Below are positions 6,008-6,497 of a stretch of 6,497 bases of DNA, one piece after another. Within the stretch, counting starts at the first letter, position 1; every line of letters starts with the position of its first letter. The DNA comes from Deltaproteobacteria bacterium (GTDB lineage Bacteria; Desulfobacterota; Desulfobacteria; Desulfobacterales; ETH-SRB1): contig JAJSZO010000148.1 of the NCBI GenBank assembly GCA_030262795.1, forward strand, positions 1 through 6,497, read 5' to 3'. A program made the translations under genes and the position numbers. A model generated the notes under the pieces. That model saw nothing but the letters and a program-made list of their open reading frames with translations. It searched no databases and was not told the origin of the DNA.

Positions 6008-6170
6008 CAGGGCAAACGCACTTGTATGAGTCCGAATTTAGCCACTTTCAGGTAAGTTGATGCTACTCTCTTGCTTCTATAGACGCAATTGCGGGCAATA
6101 CGAGTCATCTTAATTTTGGGGGTTTGTCTAACTTATTGAAAAATCAGTATATCCAAATGCGTTTGCCCTG
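6008..6170. mobile_element. 163-bp MITE-like non-autonomous transposon
   Basis: Terminal inverted repeats cagggcaaacgca (6008-6020) and tgcgtttgccctg (6158-6170) are perfect over 13 bp, and 18 of 20 bp match if extended inward. The element is flanked by the 10-bp direct repeat gcttatttgg. It has no coding frame, so it must have been moved by a transposase made elsewhere; a 10-bp duplication suits IS4-related families, but the parent is not identified. Inside, the arms fold further: 6046-6049 plus 6051-6058 pair with 6130-6141 (12 bp, one bulged A, two G-T), 6059-6062 with 6106-6109, 6065-6068 with 6102-6105, 6071-6074 with 6095-6098, around the palindrome cgcaattgcg (6084-6093). The whole could form one long rod. 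Confidence 0.8.
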
Positions 6171-6180
6171 GCTTATTTGG
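6171..6180. repeat. Right copy of 10-bp target-site duplication
   Basis: gcttatttgg, identical to 5998-6007 and directly next to the right inverted repeat. Joining the flanks through a single copy gives the presumed empty site: ...gaaactt, gcttatttgg, gcgaacaac... Confidence 0.8.
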
Positions 6181-6254
6181 GCGAACAACATAACACAGTC
6201 TATTTATTGGGCCGTCTCCATTATTAGGCTGCTATAATTTTCAACAAATTACCT

Positions 6255-6278
6255 GTTCAACTGGCAGAGCCGTTGAAC
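6255..6278 (+). repeat. Stem-loop with AGA loop upstream of terminator-like hairpin
   Basis: gttcaac (6255-6261) pairs with gttgaac (6272-6278); above one bulged T, ggc (6263-6265) pairs with gcc (6269-6271) around an AGA loop. It lies 5 bp before the hairpin at 6284 and could be the 3' domain of a structured RNA or of a hairpin-ended element. Confidence 0.6.
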
Positions 6279-6283
6279 TCTGA

Positions 6284-6308
6284 CCACGCCCAGAGGGCGT
6301 GGCTTTTT
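6284..6308 (+). terminator. GC-rich AGA-loop hairpin followed by T tract
   Basis: ccacgccc (6284-6291) pairs perfectly with gggcgtgg (6295-6302) around AGA, then c and five T (6304-6308). This is a good Rho-independent terminator for plus-strand transcription. It is also a sister of the hairpin at 5817-5835, so it may have arrived as a repeat-element end. Confidence 0.65.
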
Positions 6309-6497
6309 ATGATAGAATATACGCAAACTGGTTTCCCAGGAAGGTGTTCAATAACGAGGAAGATATTCCGATCTCGATCTTGAATAGGCCTTCCGATAGC
6401 AACGGAACAATTTCGTACGCTAACACCCATCAGGCTTTCGCAATGGCCTTAAACCCTTCCTTTTTAGTTCCTCGTCAATGTTAAAACTGATCTTTCC
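6309..6497. other. No recognisable gene
   Basis: Short frames exist on both strands (plus 6299-6484, minus 6430-6257), but neither has a ribosome site or a protein pattern I recognise, and both run through the terminator hairpin. Any real gene here would have to continue past the right edge. The expected gamma subunit gene atpG is not visible. Confidence 0.4.

Noticed and set aside
6081..6106. aattgcgggcaa resembling a group I intron P element
   Set aside because: No matching Q, R or S elements with a GACUA-type core were found, and the segment lies inside the MITE fold.
6299..6484. 61-residue plus-strand frame, and a 57-residue minus-strand frame at 6430-6257
   Set aside because: No ribosome site or known pattern; the plus frame starts inside the terminator hairpin and the minus frame runs through it.

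Overview
The window looks like an accessory, decaying stretch of a bacterial chromosome, most likely from Desulfobacterota (delta-proteobacterial sulfate-reducer type). That guess is an inference from memory of similar transposase, COG4976-type methyltransferase and N-ATPase proteins; no 16S or other marker gene is present. No full system is intact here. The region is a mosaic of insertion scars, truncated genes and a broken N-type ATPase operon.

Layout. 1-~1061: 3' end of an AT-rich IS1634/IS4-type insertion sequence, with its transposase running in from the left edge and a terminator hairpin behind it. It ends inside a second, oppositely oriented transposase gene (1041-1325, minus), which keeps only its N-terminal part. 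1335-1480: AT-rich intergenic DNA with a small dyad. 1481-2827: an intact-looking protein of six TPR repeats fused to a SAM methyltransferase. 2850-3017: the first 55 codons of a large DNA methyltransferase, cut off just after its DPPY motif where degenerate 7-bp tandem repeats begin (3014-3048, and again 3104-3124). 3160-5214: atpR, atpB, atpE and atpF of an N-ATPase, tightly packed or overlapping, each with a full-length frame. 5201-5846: atpA as a pseudogene with a large internal deletion and three frameshifts. 5817-6308: no protein gene, but rich in inverted repeats. It includes GC hairpins with AGA loops at both ends and a 163-bp MITE-like element (6008-6170) with 13-bp perfect terminal inverted repeats and a 10-bp target duplication. 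6309-6497: nothing recognisable.

How the genes fit together. The usual N-ATPase order is atpD-C-Q-R-B-E-F-A-G. Here the operon starts at atpR and ends in a ruined atpA. The beta, epsilon and Q genes are missing upstream, and gamma is missing downstream. The membrane part (a, c, b, R) could still be made, but without a catalytic head. The c subunit keeps an ion site with two glutamates plus Ser/Thr/Tyr ligands. The most notable new items are the MITE-like element with its target duplication, the selective decay of the N-ATPase operon, and the hairpin-rich tail.
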